DNA of 64,000 bases from positions 17,460,871-17,524,870 of the forward strand of contig NC_040032.1 in NCBI RefSeq assembly GCF_000972845.2, in the 5' to 3' direction. This document shows, piece after piece, positions 1 through 11,300 of the stretch (its first letter is position 1; every line of letters begins with the position of its first letter). The position numbers and the translations under genes were made by a program. The stretch comes from Larimichthys crocea. Lineage: Eukaryota; Chordata; Actinopteri; Sciaenidae. A model generated the notes under the pieces. The model saw nothing but the letters and a program-made list of their open reading frames with translations. It had not been told where the DNA came from and made no database searches.

Positions 1-147
1 GGAGAAATCTGGGATAGTCCACCTTACCTCCAATGTTTGAAGGGGAATTTATTCACCTAGCTTTCTAAGGTTATTGTAGCACTCGACATGCTTCACCAGG
101 AAATAAACCTCATTAAAAAAAGAAGAAGAAAAGAAGAGGATACATAC

Positions 148-180
148 CATCGCATTTCTCTTTCCTTTCTCCTCTTGCAT
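148..180 (-). other. Possible first coding exon of a leftward gene (weak)
   Basis: On the minus strand an ATG at 180 opens 11 codons (MQEEKGKRNAM) that run straight into a good splice donor (ATG|GTATGT at 148/147). The DNA on its upstream side (about 430-900) is richer in CpG than its surroundings and could be a promoter. The rest of such a gene would lie outside the window to the left. I do not recognise the peptide. Eleven codons and one donor are weak evidence, so this may be chance. Confidence 0.2.
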
Positions 181-906
181 CTGTCAGGCCAACGCTTGCC
201 GCAGCCCTCGCCGCCTGATGTGCATGAGCATAAAGCCGCAGAATAGCCCCTGTGTGTGTGTCGTCTCAATTCACATTTGATACAGATAACACTACAACTT
301 GTACGATGGGGGTGGTTTGATTTAAATATCCAGTGCTCATGTCTGGATTCTCCTGTTTAGCATAAATGTTTTCATTGCAATTAAAACACGGGGGGGGGAA
401 GAAATAAATATCCCAAATGATACAATCCAAATTGTTGTTTCTGGAGGGGCTTTCTCCTCGGGAGAAATGCCGCCGTGTTAAAAGCTCAGCTTAGCGGTCT
501 TCTTCTCGGTTCACCACGTTGCTTTTTTCAATAATTATTCTGTCCATTGTTGTGCCCACATAATGCTTGGGCCGGTCGCACACACACACACGCATACACA
601 CACGAGACAACGGTGAGTTTGTTGCAATCGCCGTGGTGTTTCGTCTGAAATGTGCCCTCCGACTGCAACACAGATTTTCTCTTTATCATGTCCCGATCAA
701 ATTTATGAGCCAGAAGCTGCCGTGTGTGAAAGTGGTTATTTCAGCCAGCTTTTTTTTCCGATAATGGCGGCGGCCCTCCTTCCCGGACCTAGTTCTCCTC
801 TTCTTTTCTTTTGGAAAAGGGAGCTGTGGAGACACAAGCAGCGGAGAGAGGGACTCACCCAGCGGCGCCCTCACTCAACTGCAGCAGGTCGGTTCTCTCT
901 GCTCTG

Positions 907-1788
907 CTCACCAGCATTACTGCATATGCGCGGCTCGTTACTCCGAAGTAATCGATTCCTCAGCCTTAAATACATATTTTTAAAGTATTACCACAGTTTT
1001 TTGCTTCATGTTCACCCCAAAGCCAATAATTCCCCGCCACACCGGTTAAAAGCTTGTCATTATTTGATAAAAATGCCCTAAAAAGCTTAATATTAGCTAA
1101 CGTTACTGCGTTGCTATGGATAATATCAACCGTTACTCAACTTTTTCTGTCAGTTTCATTATGACAAGACGTGTACATACATTTGAAACTAAAAGTAAAA
1201 TTAGATTTTTTTAGGATTACACCAGAGAGTATGATCAATATAAATACATTAATCGATTAAAGGTAATTAATTTGCAGTTAGCTTAGATAAACATAGACAT
1301 GATATGACCGTTAGTGCTAGTTAGCATAGCATTAACGGTCGTTAAGCTCACCAGCATTACTGCATATGAGCGGCTCGTTATTTCAAAGTAATCGATTCCT
1401 CAACCTTAAATACATATTTTTAAAGTATTACCACCGTTTTTTTGCTTCATGTTCACCCCCAAAACAGTCAATAATTCCCCGTTACACCGGTTAAAAGCTT
1501 GTCATTACAAACGTCCCTAAAAAGAAAAGCTTAATATTAGCTAACGTTACTGCGTTGCTATGATATAATATCAACCGTTACTCTACTTTTTCTGTCAGTT
1601 TCATTATGACAAGAACTGTACATATATTTGAAACTGAAAGAAAGTAGGTTTTTAGGATTACACCAGAGAGTATGATCAAATTAATTAATTGATTGATTAA
1701 AGGTTATTAATTTGCAGTTAGCTTAGATAAACATAGACATGATATGACCGTTAGTGCTAGTTAGCATAGCATTAACGGTCGTTAAGCT
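907..1788. repeat. Tandem direct duplication of about 440 bp
   Basis: The block 907-1346 is repeated at once by 1347-1788. Both copies begin with CTCACCAGCATTACTGCATA and end with CGGTCGTTAAGCT. They differ only by scattered substitutions and small indels, for example in the A/T-rich stretch near 1240 versus 1680. The two copies abut exactly. No open frame is shared or conserved between them, so this looks like a non-coding local duplication. Confidence 0.9.
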
Positions 1789-2369
1789 GGTATGCTGATG
1801 TGGAGAGAAGTCAATATTCACAATATTTAAAGCACATTTCTAGTGTTTTATTTGAATTTATGATATCCATAAGAAGATATATTTGTGTTTTAAAGGTCCC
1901 GAGTGTTTTAGTTTTAGAATATAAGAAACAGAATATACTAAAAATGGAATATCATATTCATGATTATGTCTTCTATCTTTGTATTTTCATCTTTATAGCA
2001 CCTTAAAATGAGTCTTTTATATCTACAGACATCACAGCTCTGTAGCATAGACAGTATAAACATGGACGTTGCCTCCTGGATAATCTAACAAACTAAACAC
2101 CAGCTCTCGAAAGTACCTTTTGTCTTCTGTCACAGTAGGAAAGTGAAATCAATCAATGAATCTTACTACTACTTAGCGAGTTTGCACTAAATCCACTGGT
2201 TCCACACAAAAATCATCTCAATATATAGTTATATAGTTATATTTCTCTGTCATGATATAATATAAAGAAAGTATCTGGTGCTGATAATCAAATTTAGTGT
2301 CATCTAGAGATAGATGCAACTCCCTCCATCACCGTCCTGATCATAAATGCACAAAATTTTGTAGAGGGT

Positions 2370-2850
2370 TGCAGAAGTGCCAAAAACTGCAGTTCCTCAA
2401 ACGTCCACTTGAGCCTGGCTACATATGTTTGTTAAAATGTTCAACTTCACAGCAGAAATAAACATGTTTCCAGCCTGGTACAAAAAACTGTTTTAATTTC
2501 TATAGCTAATTTACCTGTTCTTGACAACTGTACTTTTTTAAAATATAAAACTTACATATAAAAATTATATTAAAGCTTCAAGTTATGCATAATTAACAGT
2601 GTGGCTGCTTTGATTGACAGGTGGGTGCCATTACAGGTGGCTTGTTTGAGCTTCATTCAGCCTGCTTCAGGTCCTCCAATGATGCCAATTTTTAGATTAG
2701 CCGGGAGGTGGACGAGGCAGGACTGCCAACATAGTGACGAGCAGAGCCAGCTCCAAAACGGCTCTTCAGATACCTGTGGGTGACGTCACGGATATGATCG
2801 AATATCACAATATGTAAGTAAAGGTTCTGCATTCACGATCCTACATAAGG
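2370..2850 (+). repeat. Dispersed repeat, family A (copy 1)
   Basis: This segment shares long near-identical stretches with 37,690-38,140. Examples are the run around CAGCAGAAATAAACATGTTT, the run CAGCCTGGTACAAAAAAC, and AGTTATGCATAATTAACAG followed by a GTGGCTGCT motif. Shorter pieces of the same family occur at 28,830-28,965 and 36,236-36,310. No protein is visible. It is probably a non-autonomous mobile element, class unknown. Confidence 0.75.
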
Positions 2851-5244
2851 GTACAGGTAATATTATCAGCTAAATGTACTGAGTGAATCAAATCTAAAAG
2901 TTCTTGTTAAATATAAAGGTTCACAAGATAAATCTGAGGGGTTGTGAGATGATTAATGGGAAAGGAAATAAGAGGTTCTGATACACCAATCTGTTCCTGT
3001 TTTCTTGAACTTTTGTGTGTGAAATGTAATTTGGAAAAAAAATTCCTCCTTTCTCCCCCTTGGACAGTTATTGAAATAATGTGATACCTCAAACATAACA
3101 AGGAGCCACAACTAGACACTTTCAGGGGTTATAAAAAAACAAAGGTCTCTAACTCTCTAATCTCTAACTATTTTACTTCATAAGCTGATCATGTGTGTTT
3201 TTTTCTTAATGTAACCTTTTAATCTGAAAAGTAACTGTAGCTGTGAATTTAATGTAGGGCAGTTAAAATATTTTGCTCTGAATGTGGGGTGGAAGTATAA
3301 AGAAACATAAAATGGAGATACTAAAGTAAAGTACAAGAACCTAAAGTGAAGTACTTAGTTACATTCCACCTCTGATAAAGTCTATTGAGCAAACAAAAAA
3401 CAGGGAGAGGCCGTGAGAGGGCCACTTCAATCTTCCAGCAGCACACAGTAAACAGTAAACTGTACTGCTGCACGAAGTCTAATATATTCATAAGTTGGCC
3501 TGCATGAGTCCACAGTACACACACAACCATTCAGCTCTTCCACCTTAAACAGAAGCTGGCATCAGTCATCAGCATCATATCTGATTACTTTGCGCAGACC
3601 ATTAACTTTCGCATTGCCGCCTCCTAGCGGATTTATAGGCTGTAAAGTACCTGAAGTTTTCTATCAACCTTTGTCATGAAGGCTTAATGTGGTCACAGTT
3701 TTTACTTTCCATTTAAGATCCCAAGCTTTTTTTTAAATTTATGGTTTGTTAGAAAGTACCTTTTGCTGCACTGTAATTTTATCCATCTGGATTCAGCGCT
3801 TCCCAGTGGGAGTGCATTCAGGCTGCTGGAGAAACAAAGTCAGCCTGGCAATGGGTTGTGTAGTCTACGAGCTTCAGCTGCACAAGTAACTAAAAGACAC
3901 CAGACTGCCTCTGGACCAGGATGTGGAATAAAGTGTTCACTGTTCAATTCCAGTGAAGCTGTTCATGCACTCTGGTTATTAACTAAGAACAGGTAGGCAT
4001 ATTTGTATCCACTCTATGCATGTGTGCATGTGTGTTATGGTACATTTCAGGTGTGCATGTTCATTATTTATGCACGTTTGTGTGGATGCATGTGTATATT
4101 TCTATAATGACAATGTTCTCTCCAGGCATCCACTAAATTAAATAAAGCTTTAAAAGAAATACTGAGACGATTTGTCACGTTGAAAATCATGCAGATAAGT
4201 GTTCAGTCATTGGTTTTTATCCTGTCATAAACTGTGAGTGTTGGAGATTTTCCTCTGCTTGCAGCACTTGATGAAAAGTCAAGCAATCATCAAACTCATT
4301 AGGATTCATCCTCTGGGAACTAAATTTAAAGTCAATCCATCTCTTTCACAAAAATAGACCCACAGGAGCGAGTTCAGTGTAATTGATATTACTACCACTA
4401 GGCAGAGCCCTAAGCCTGCACATAATTCAGAACATGAGGACAAGCTGATCTAATGATAAGCTCGTACTTCTTATTGTGCCAGTGATCAAGCGAAGGGACG
4501 TTACATTACTGAACTGAAACGTCCTCCACATCATGTTTACTGTGTTTATTACTAGCAAGAGAAAACTTATAGATATTTGAGTTCATTTACAACAACAGTC
4601 AATCAAACTGATGCTTTGATTAATAATGACTTATGTTTCTTTTGTGTTTTTCTTTCTGAATACCTGCATATATATATATGTATATAAATTCTTACAGCTT
4701 GTTGAAAGCACAGAGGTTTTGTTTTACACTTTGATCAATTTATAAACTAGCCGTCCTGGTGTAACAGGGATCTGGGGGATGAGAGGCAGTCGAGGTGAGA
4801 ACGGGGTGAAAGGGACAGCAGATGGGTGCTGAGGGAGATCAGCACAGATGGACAATAGGTGGGCAATATGGCGTCTCTGCGAAGGACATTATAAACAGGG
4901 AAGCTAGGTAAGGTATCCCAAACAACATTAAAATATATGCATATTTTATTAAACATCATAATAGCTCTGCACTGAAGCATGAATAAGAGATTTAGATGAT
5001 CTTCCTAGTTGCTAAATACTTTATCTGATGCCCACGGTCTCATTTATTCTGTCACATACGTTGTCTGTGTGTGTGTGTGGAGAGCGAGAGAAGAAGGAGA
5101 AGAGAGGAGAAACAGCCCATTTTCCACCCCGCCCAAATAAGTCATCATCCCTCTGTGATTCATTGTTTCACTGAATCGGAAAACCTTAGCAATTTAAATA
5201 CAAAATGAGGAAAAAGGGATGATTATTGTACCAAAGTGCTCAAC

Positions 5245-5248
<4 letters not shown>

Positions 5249-5290
<42 letters not shown>
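5249..5290. repeat. (CA)n microsatellite
   Basis: About 21 uninterrupted CA units, followed by TACACAGG. Confidence 0.95.
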
Positions 5291-5295
<5 letters not shown>

Positions 5296-6179
5296 AGGCA
5301 GTCAGTTTATGACAGGATTCTTTGGGTTTCCTCCATAATATGTCAGATGTTCAGAATTAGTTTTTAATGTAATTATATAAAATTGAAGTCAGGCAGAGGG
5401 TTGTAGCTGCAAAAAAAAAAAATACTTTTTTCAGTCTTAAATCTCAGAGTGTTTTTTGGGATTGAGTTTGACAGAAGTGGATGTAGTGACAGTTAAGTTG
5501 GGTAGTACAGCTCAGTCCGATCATAAATATTTTAACAGCGGCTACACAGTTTATCAGCACACCACATTAGGCATTAGGTTCTCTGCATTAGGAAGGAAAC
5601 CATCTTGAGGAGCTAGACGTGCACATGCGGAAGATATGACTAAACTTTAAAAAAGGTGTAGCTCACATCAGAACTGAGCTCACACAAACGGTCGTGAATG
5701 AAGACCCTGAACATCAGGAAACAGCTAGGAAGGAAATCCTTCTTACAGGAACTGCTAAACAAAGATAGGAACCCTCAGCTGGAAAATAACAGAAGAGCCT
5801 ACATCGTCAGCTCAGGTGGTGAAGATGCACTCTACAGTGAAACTACTGTTTCTTCTTTCTCATTGACTTTTGTGTCTTCTTGATTTCATTGGCAGTAAGG
5901 TTGTGCCAGATGCTGTTATGTGTAATGTGCACAGAGTAGAGAAACCAGATGTGTTAGCAGAGTGCCCTCATGTTTTCCACATGCATGTGGTTATACATGT
6001 GATGTATTGGATGCCCTTCAAAGGTAAGTAAAAAGCAGAAATGCTGCTGAACTATACTCTGTCTGAGACGCCTGTGCCTGGTTCATTTCAAGTTCACTTT
6101 TCTGGTAACTAAAGGAGTAAACAGGATTTAAGAAATACCCAAACATGCCCAACTGTGAATGTCTGAACAGGAAATTAGG

Positions 6180-6480
6180 TTTCTATAGCACCTGTTCAAA
6201 GCCACGTACAAAAAGTGAAACAATCAAGGTACAGTGCAACAAGGACAAGTTCGTGCATTAATACTACTCGTATCAAGTGACAGTTTGGGAAGAGGGTAGA
6301 TTTAGAGTGTCCAGTTGTTGGTAATGCTAGGAGAGGAGGTACTCTCTGAAGAGCTGGGTCTTCAGGTGTTTTGTGAAGGTAGAGAGGGACACCCCTGATC
6401 TGGTACTAACTGGTAGCGCCTTCCAAAGATTGCCAAACTTTGGAGGCAGAGCCAGGCGTCTTCTGCATAGATCATGGTCG
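6180..6480. repeat. Dispersed fish-type repeat fragment
   Basis: The wording of this stretch (TTCTATAGCACCTGTTCAAA, then GAGCTGGGTCTTCAGG, then AGAGAGGGACACCCCTGATC) matches my memory of an interspersed repeat common in teleost genomes. A related phrase set, about losing or gaining fragments, is seen at 26,330-26,420. No coding capacity is visible. The class is not determined. Confidence 0.5.
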
Positions 6481-8323
6481 CTTTTAGTAATCTTCACCAT
6501 ACACTGCTGGTGATGTCTTCCTTGAGGTTCAGACTGAAGGCAACGCCCATAAGACTCCTAGCTGGGGGGCCTGAACCTAAAGCCTGGAAATGGCCAAGCA
6601 TTGATGCATGGTGCTCCTGTGAACATAAAGTCATTTTATTCAATGTACTTAAATCATATTTCAAGGAAACATAAGTCCTAACAATAGGTACAATGCATTC
6701 ATTTATACATGTTTACTTCAGATTGTAAACCAAGAATACAGCACATCCTGCAGTATACAGATCATATAACCTCTTGTCCAGAATATTTCCTCAGAGCGCT
6801 GTTTGGCTTTGATAGGAGAACACAACAATACTTTCCATTCTGTTGGGGTCAACCTCTCTAAATGATCTACCATCACCTCTTTGTACATGTTTCTTTTGAT
6901 TTTTGCGCTCTATACAAAATTGACCTGCAGTGACTGATCATTTTAGGTGAATAGAAGCACATACAATTGAGGTAACTGAGTAAACTAAGAGGGCATGGAG
7001 GCTACACTTTCAGAAGGAGAAGCTATGAGGAAACATTTCACCGAAAAGGCTCATGTGAGGGGACATAGGGTCGACTGACGCGACTGCTTACCATATATAG
7101 TAAAATGACAGACTGAGGTCCAGAGTCACACCAAGATCTTTTAAGTAGTTTACTGAGTGTAGCAGTGTCACTTCTCTTTGAGTTATCTATGCTACTTATA
7201 TCGAGAGTAGTAGGGAGGGAGCAGCATGGAGATTTTTCCTCCTCCTTGCGTTAAGAACTGTCGAGGCAGCCAGAGATTGAGAAAACGAGTGAGAGGTTTT
7301 CTCCATCTGGGTAACATTATTTAGATTCCTCAGTGTTGGATATTTGATGATGCTGGCAAAGGAGAGAGTGAGGCGTGGAGACAGAGTGAGGGAAAATGAG
7401 GTGAAAGGAAAGATATGAGGAGGAAAACCAGAGGAGGGCACTGTTCTCTCACAGGGAGACCTGCCCCCCCTCCCCAAATAAATAAATAATAATACCTCGA
7501 ACGGGAGGGAATTGAGGAATCCCATGATTCAAGCGTTATCGTGTTCAACTTTTAAATATCTGCAGGGTGGTGTTATGAAGTAAGTTACTTCATCAGCAGA
7601 GAGAGACAGCCACGAGGAGACAGGCGGTCCTGCTGGTGACACCCCCCATAACTTACATCCCATGTGAATCTGTCTCAGCTTGTGGAAGAAAAAGGGAGGG
7701 AGCAAACTAAACAGGGAGGGAAGGAAAGAAAGAATGTACTGAGATCTCATCATGTGATTTCTGTTTTTTTTTTCTCCCCTTTTTATATAGCTGCACAGTG
7801 ATTACATGTTTGTAGTGTGGGTCGCTTAGCAAATTTTTCCAAACTCTCTCAGCTCCCTGTTCCTCTAGGTTGTTTCTCTCTCTGCAGCTTACTTTTTTTT
7901 TGTCCAGTTGTGTGACGTGTGAGAGGAGTTCCTGCCCTTGTTTCATGCAGTACAGTTTAGAGGGAAGGAGAGGGACTCGCAGAGAGGTGGACATTTACTT
8001 GACCTGTCAAAGGGAAGATGAATTGAAGGTATAAACAAGAGAGAGGCTGTTGGTGTTTTGGATTGAGTGTGTTACGCTTTGTCCTCGCAGGCAAGCCGGG
8101 ACGAGGAGGACGAGGAAGAAAGTCGAGAAGAAAGAGACTGAAAGTGACTGACTTTGGAGGGGAGGTGAAGAGGATAAGTTACCTAATTCTGTCGCCCGTG
8201 GGCGAAAGGTGGATGAGAAGTTACAATTGAGGTGTCTGTCTGACACGGGAGGAGGAGCACCAGCCTGGGGGGGGACCACCAGTTCAGCCTTCTTCCAGCA
8301 ACAACAGGACAGGATGAGGTACC

Positions 8324-11300
8324 AAGGCAGGGTAAGATCCGGACTACCATGATGCTCCTTGTTGTGTGTTCATGTTTGTTGCTGCAGCACACACTGACTG
8401 TTTTACATAAAGATCCTATTCACCATTTCACTGTTTTCACTCATGGAGGGAAAAGCAAAACAGAACAATGAGTCACTTGGAGACTTTTCTTCTTTTCTTT
8501 TTTGCCTGCGCATGACTCAGTGTGTATTTTGGTTTTTGTATAAGCTTTATCCCAAGCGGTCCAAAGAGAATAAACTTGGTAGTTTTCCATTATGTCCATT
8601 ACTAGCACATCAGTGGTGGAGAGCCAGCTGTGGTACCAGAGCAGCTCGCCCTGGGACAGAGTGGTGGGCATGCCTTATAAGGAAGATAATCCGAATGTAG
8701 TTGGCCCAGCAGAGCCATGAGGCCTGGAGCCAAGTACCACTGTTAGGTTAGCCTCCTGGATGTCACTGCACCTTCAAACCTGCAGTAAAGCTCCCTGATA
8801 CTCTCCCATAAAGCATTCAAGCACTCCAGGGAGCCTGTCAGTTAGATCAGACGCTCAGTGCTGCAATAACCGAGCCTCAGGTCAGCTCACTGACTGCAAA
8901 GCTGCTGGGATTACATTGTACTCTGGATATATCTCCATACCTGCAGCCTTTAGGTATCATGATTTTCACATCCTTCAAGATTTCCTCTACTCCAGCGATA
9001 GCAGTGTTTGCCTATTAAGGGAGTGTTTTGGATGAGGCTTCTCATCATTAAAAAGTGTCCACCCTCTCCTCCCCACACAAGTCATGGTGATAAAATTCTT
9101 GGCATAAAAGTATAAAATGTTACTCATGACTGCTAAGAGAGAATTCCCTGAAAACAATGTTTGCTGTGTTTCTGAGTTTGTGTTTTGTTGCTTGGAAAGT
9201 CTTGAGGTATGAAGATGAAGAAGTCAATCAAGCCAGCATAACACGATTATTTAAAAAGGTTGATGTTTCAGGAAAGGTGAACACTGCACAGACACCGTCA
9301 GCACAGCAGCTACTGTACATCTTAATAACATCGCTGTTGAACATAAAATGTTTGAGATCTGAGCACAATGGAATGAAAGATTCACGCCAAAGGAGTCTGT
9401 TACAGTTCAGAGGCAGCTGGTGCTTGTCAGCATCACCTACCATGAAAGGTTGATGTGTGTGTTGTACACAAGCCCAATGCGATCATCTGCAACCACGTGC
9501 ACTGATAAAAGTCAAACAAAGCAAGTAAATATTCTTGTAAAGCTGCGTGAGGATCAGTTTTTGGTCTTTACTGGCGATTATCAACATTTCTTAATGACCA
9601 AGCGTGCAAAAACACAAGTCCTCTGTGTTGAATATAAAAGCATGCACAGCTGCTGACAACCCACATAGAAACACTTAGTGTCATCCACTGAACGCTTGCC
9701 CTAATCCTGACCCTAACATTCCTCACTTGAATCCTTTGGAAAATCTGACTGTGAACTGTAATTACTATCTGTAGCAAGCCCACCTGCAGGAGTGGGAGAA
9801 CAATACTCCAAGGTGAAGCAGAGGGAGGAGGGGGCTACAGTGGAAGCGTCCAGTGACTTTTCCTTTGCTCTCACTTCTTGGCTATCTTCCACTGTTGTCC
9901 CTTTTGTTTTTTTAAGAATTTTCCTGCATCGCAGCGCTCAGAGATAATGACCTTTTACCGGTTTTAAGCAGCCAAATTAGACCCTTGAGAGGCAGTTGCA
10001 TTCAAGAAAAACAGAAGTCCTCTGGAAGTCGAGCCCCTTTGTTCCACTTTCTGTTTGTTTTTTGTTTTTTTATGAATGTGTAAAGAGAAAAAAAACAGCA
10101 AGGATCTCTCATAAATGTATCTGTGAGAAGATAGAGTGCAGCTGCTTTGGCTCGTGTATAGTGCATTGATTACACACTGAATTGTGTGCCTGGATATTTA
10201 TCATCAGTAAGTATCGACTCTGACATTTTTATCTCTTCTGTATGTATGCGCGCGTGCCTGTGCGTGTAGTATCTTACTTTAGGGCATTTTCTGAGACTTT
10301 TCACACTCGTTTCCTGTCTGAATTATGATGTTTGCCATCACAGCTGGGTTGACATGTACACACACTTTGCCAGTGGCATCGGTTAAATCCCGTCTGGTGA
10401 TATCGAGCTGTGTGTATGGTACATACATCATAATACTCTATCTCTCTATCACATAATAGAGTCTCTCCTGTCTGTTTATAGTCTGGATTCCCTAAATGTC
10501 TCCATTGTTTAATCTTGGCAAGTCTTGGTGGAGTCTTGGAGTTTGTTTACACAGTTGTTTTGGTGATGTGGTCGTCCTAAAGATATTTTTGAAGATATTT
10601 CTGAAAATTGTGCCTCTATTTGGTAATACTTTATGTGGTTATTGTAATATTTAGCACCAGATGTTACTTCTGTCATAACTGGGTGAATGTATCATGCCCC
10701 AAATGAAATGGGAATAAGCCTCTTGCACCACCTGCTGGTCAGCAAAGTGTAACTACATCTATTGGAAGGTTAGAAATCATCTCTGTCCCTATCTATTGTC
10801 TTCTTTCTCTTCCTCCTCTCTCTTCCTGCAGGAAGTGGATGTTGAAGGAAGGGTGCGCCTAGTGATGGAGAGCGCCCTGACAGCCCGGGACAGGGTCGGG
10901 GTTCAGGACTTCGTCCTGCTGGAAAACTACAACAGCGAGGCGGCCTTCATAGAGAACCTCCGGAGACGCTTCAGAGAAAACCTCATCTATGTAATAAAGC
11001 CAGTTTTCCTCACATGTTCCAAAACATTTCAGCTTGTGTGGTGAGACATATTTCAGTGTGTTCTAATGTTTTGGCTCAGACGTACATTGGCTCAGTGTTG
11101 GTGTCGGTGAACCCTTACAAAGAACTGGAGATTTACTCCAAGCAGCAGATGGAACGCTACAGAGGGGTTAGCTTCTATGAGATATCGCCTCACATGTGAG
11201 TCATTTCAACTCCTCCACTGTCCTCCACTCATGATCACATGCTATCTTCACAATCATGTTTTACTAAACCGATTCCCTGTGATCAAACAGGATTTATTCA

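Larger units (their letters stand above)
1789..8323. other. Intergenic region upstream of the myosin gene
   Basis: Apart from the repeats listed separately, I see no supportable gene here. The open frames are short, lack splice context and resemble no family I know. The stretch 7,200-8,320 is purine-rich on the plus strand and leads into the myosin start codon. It probably contains the 5'UTR and promoter of that gene, but no TATA box is evident. Confidence 0.6.

Noticed and set aside
650..1081. 143-codon frame near the left edge
   Set aside because: Extends into the tandem duplication but the frame is not preserved in the second copy, so there is no sign of selection on it.
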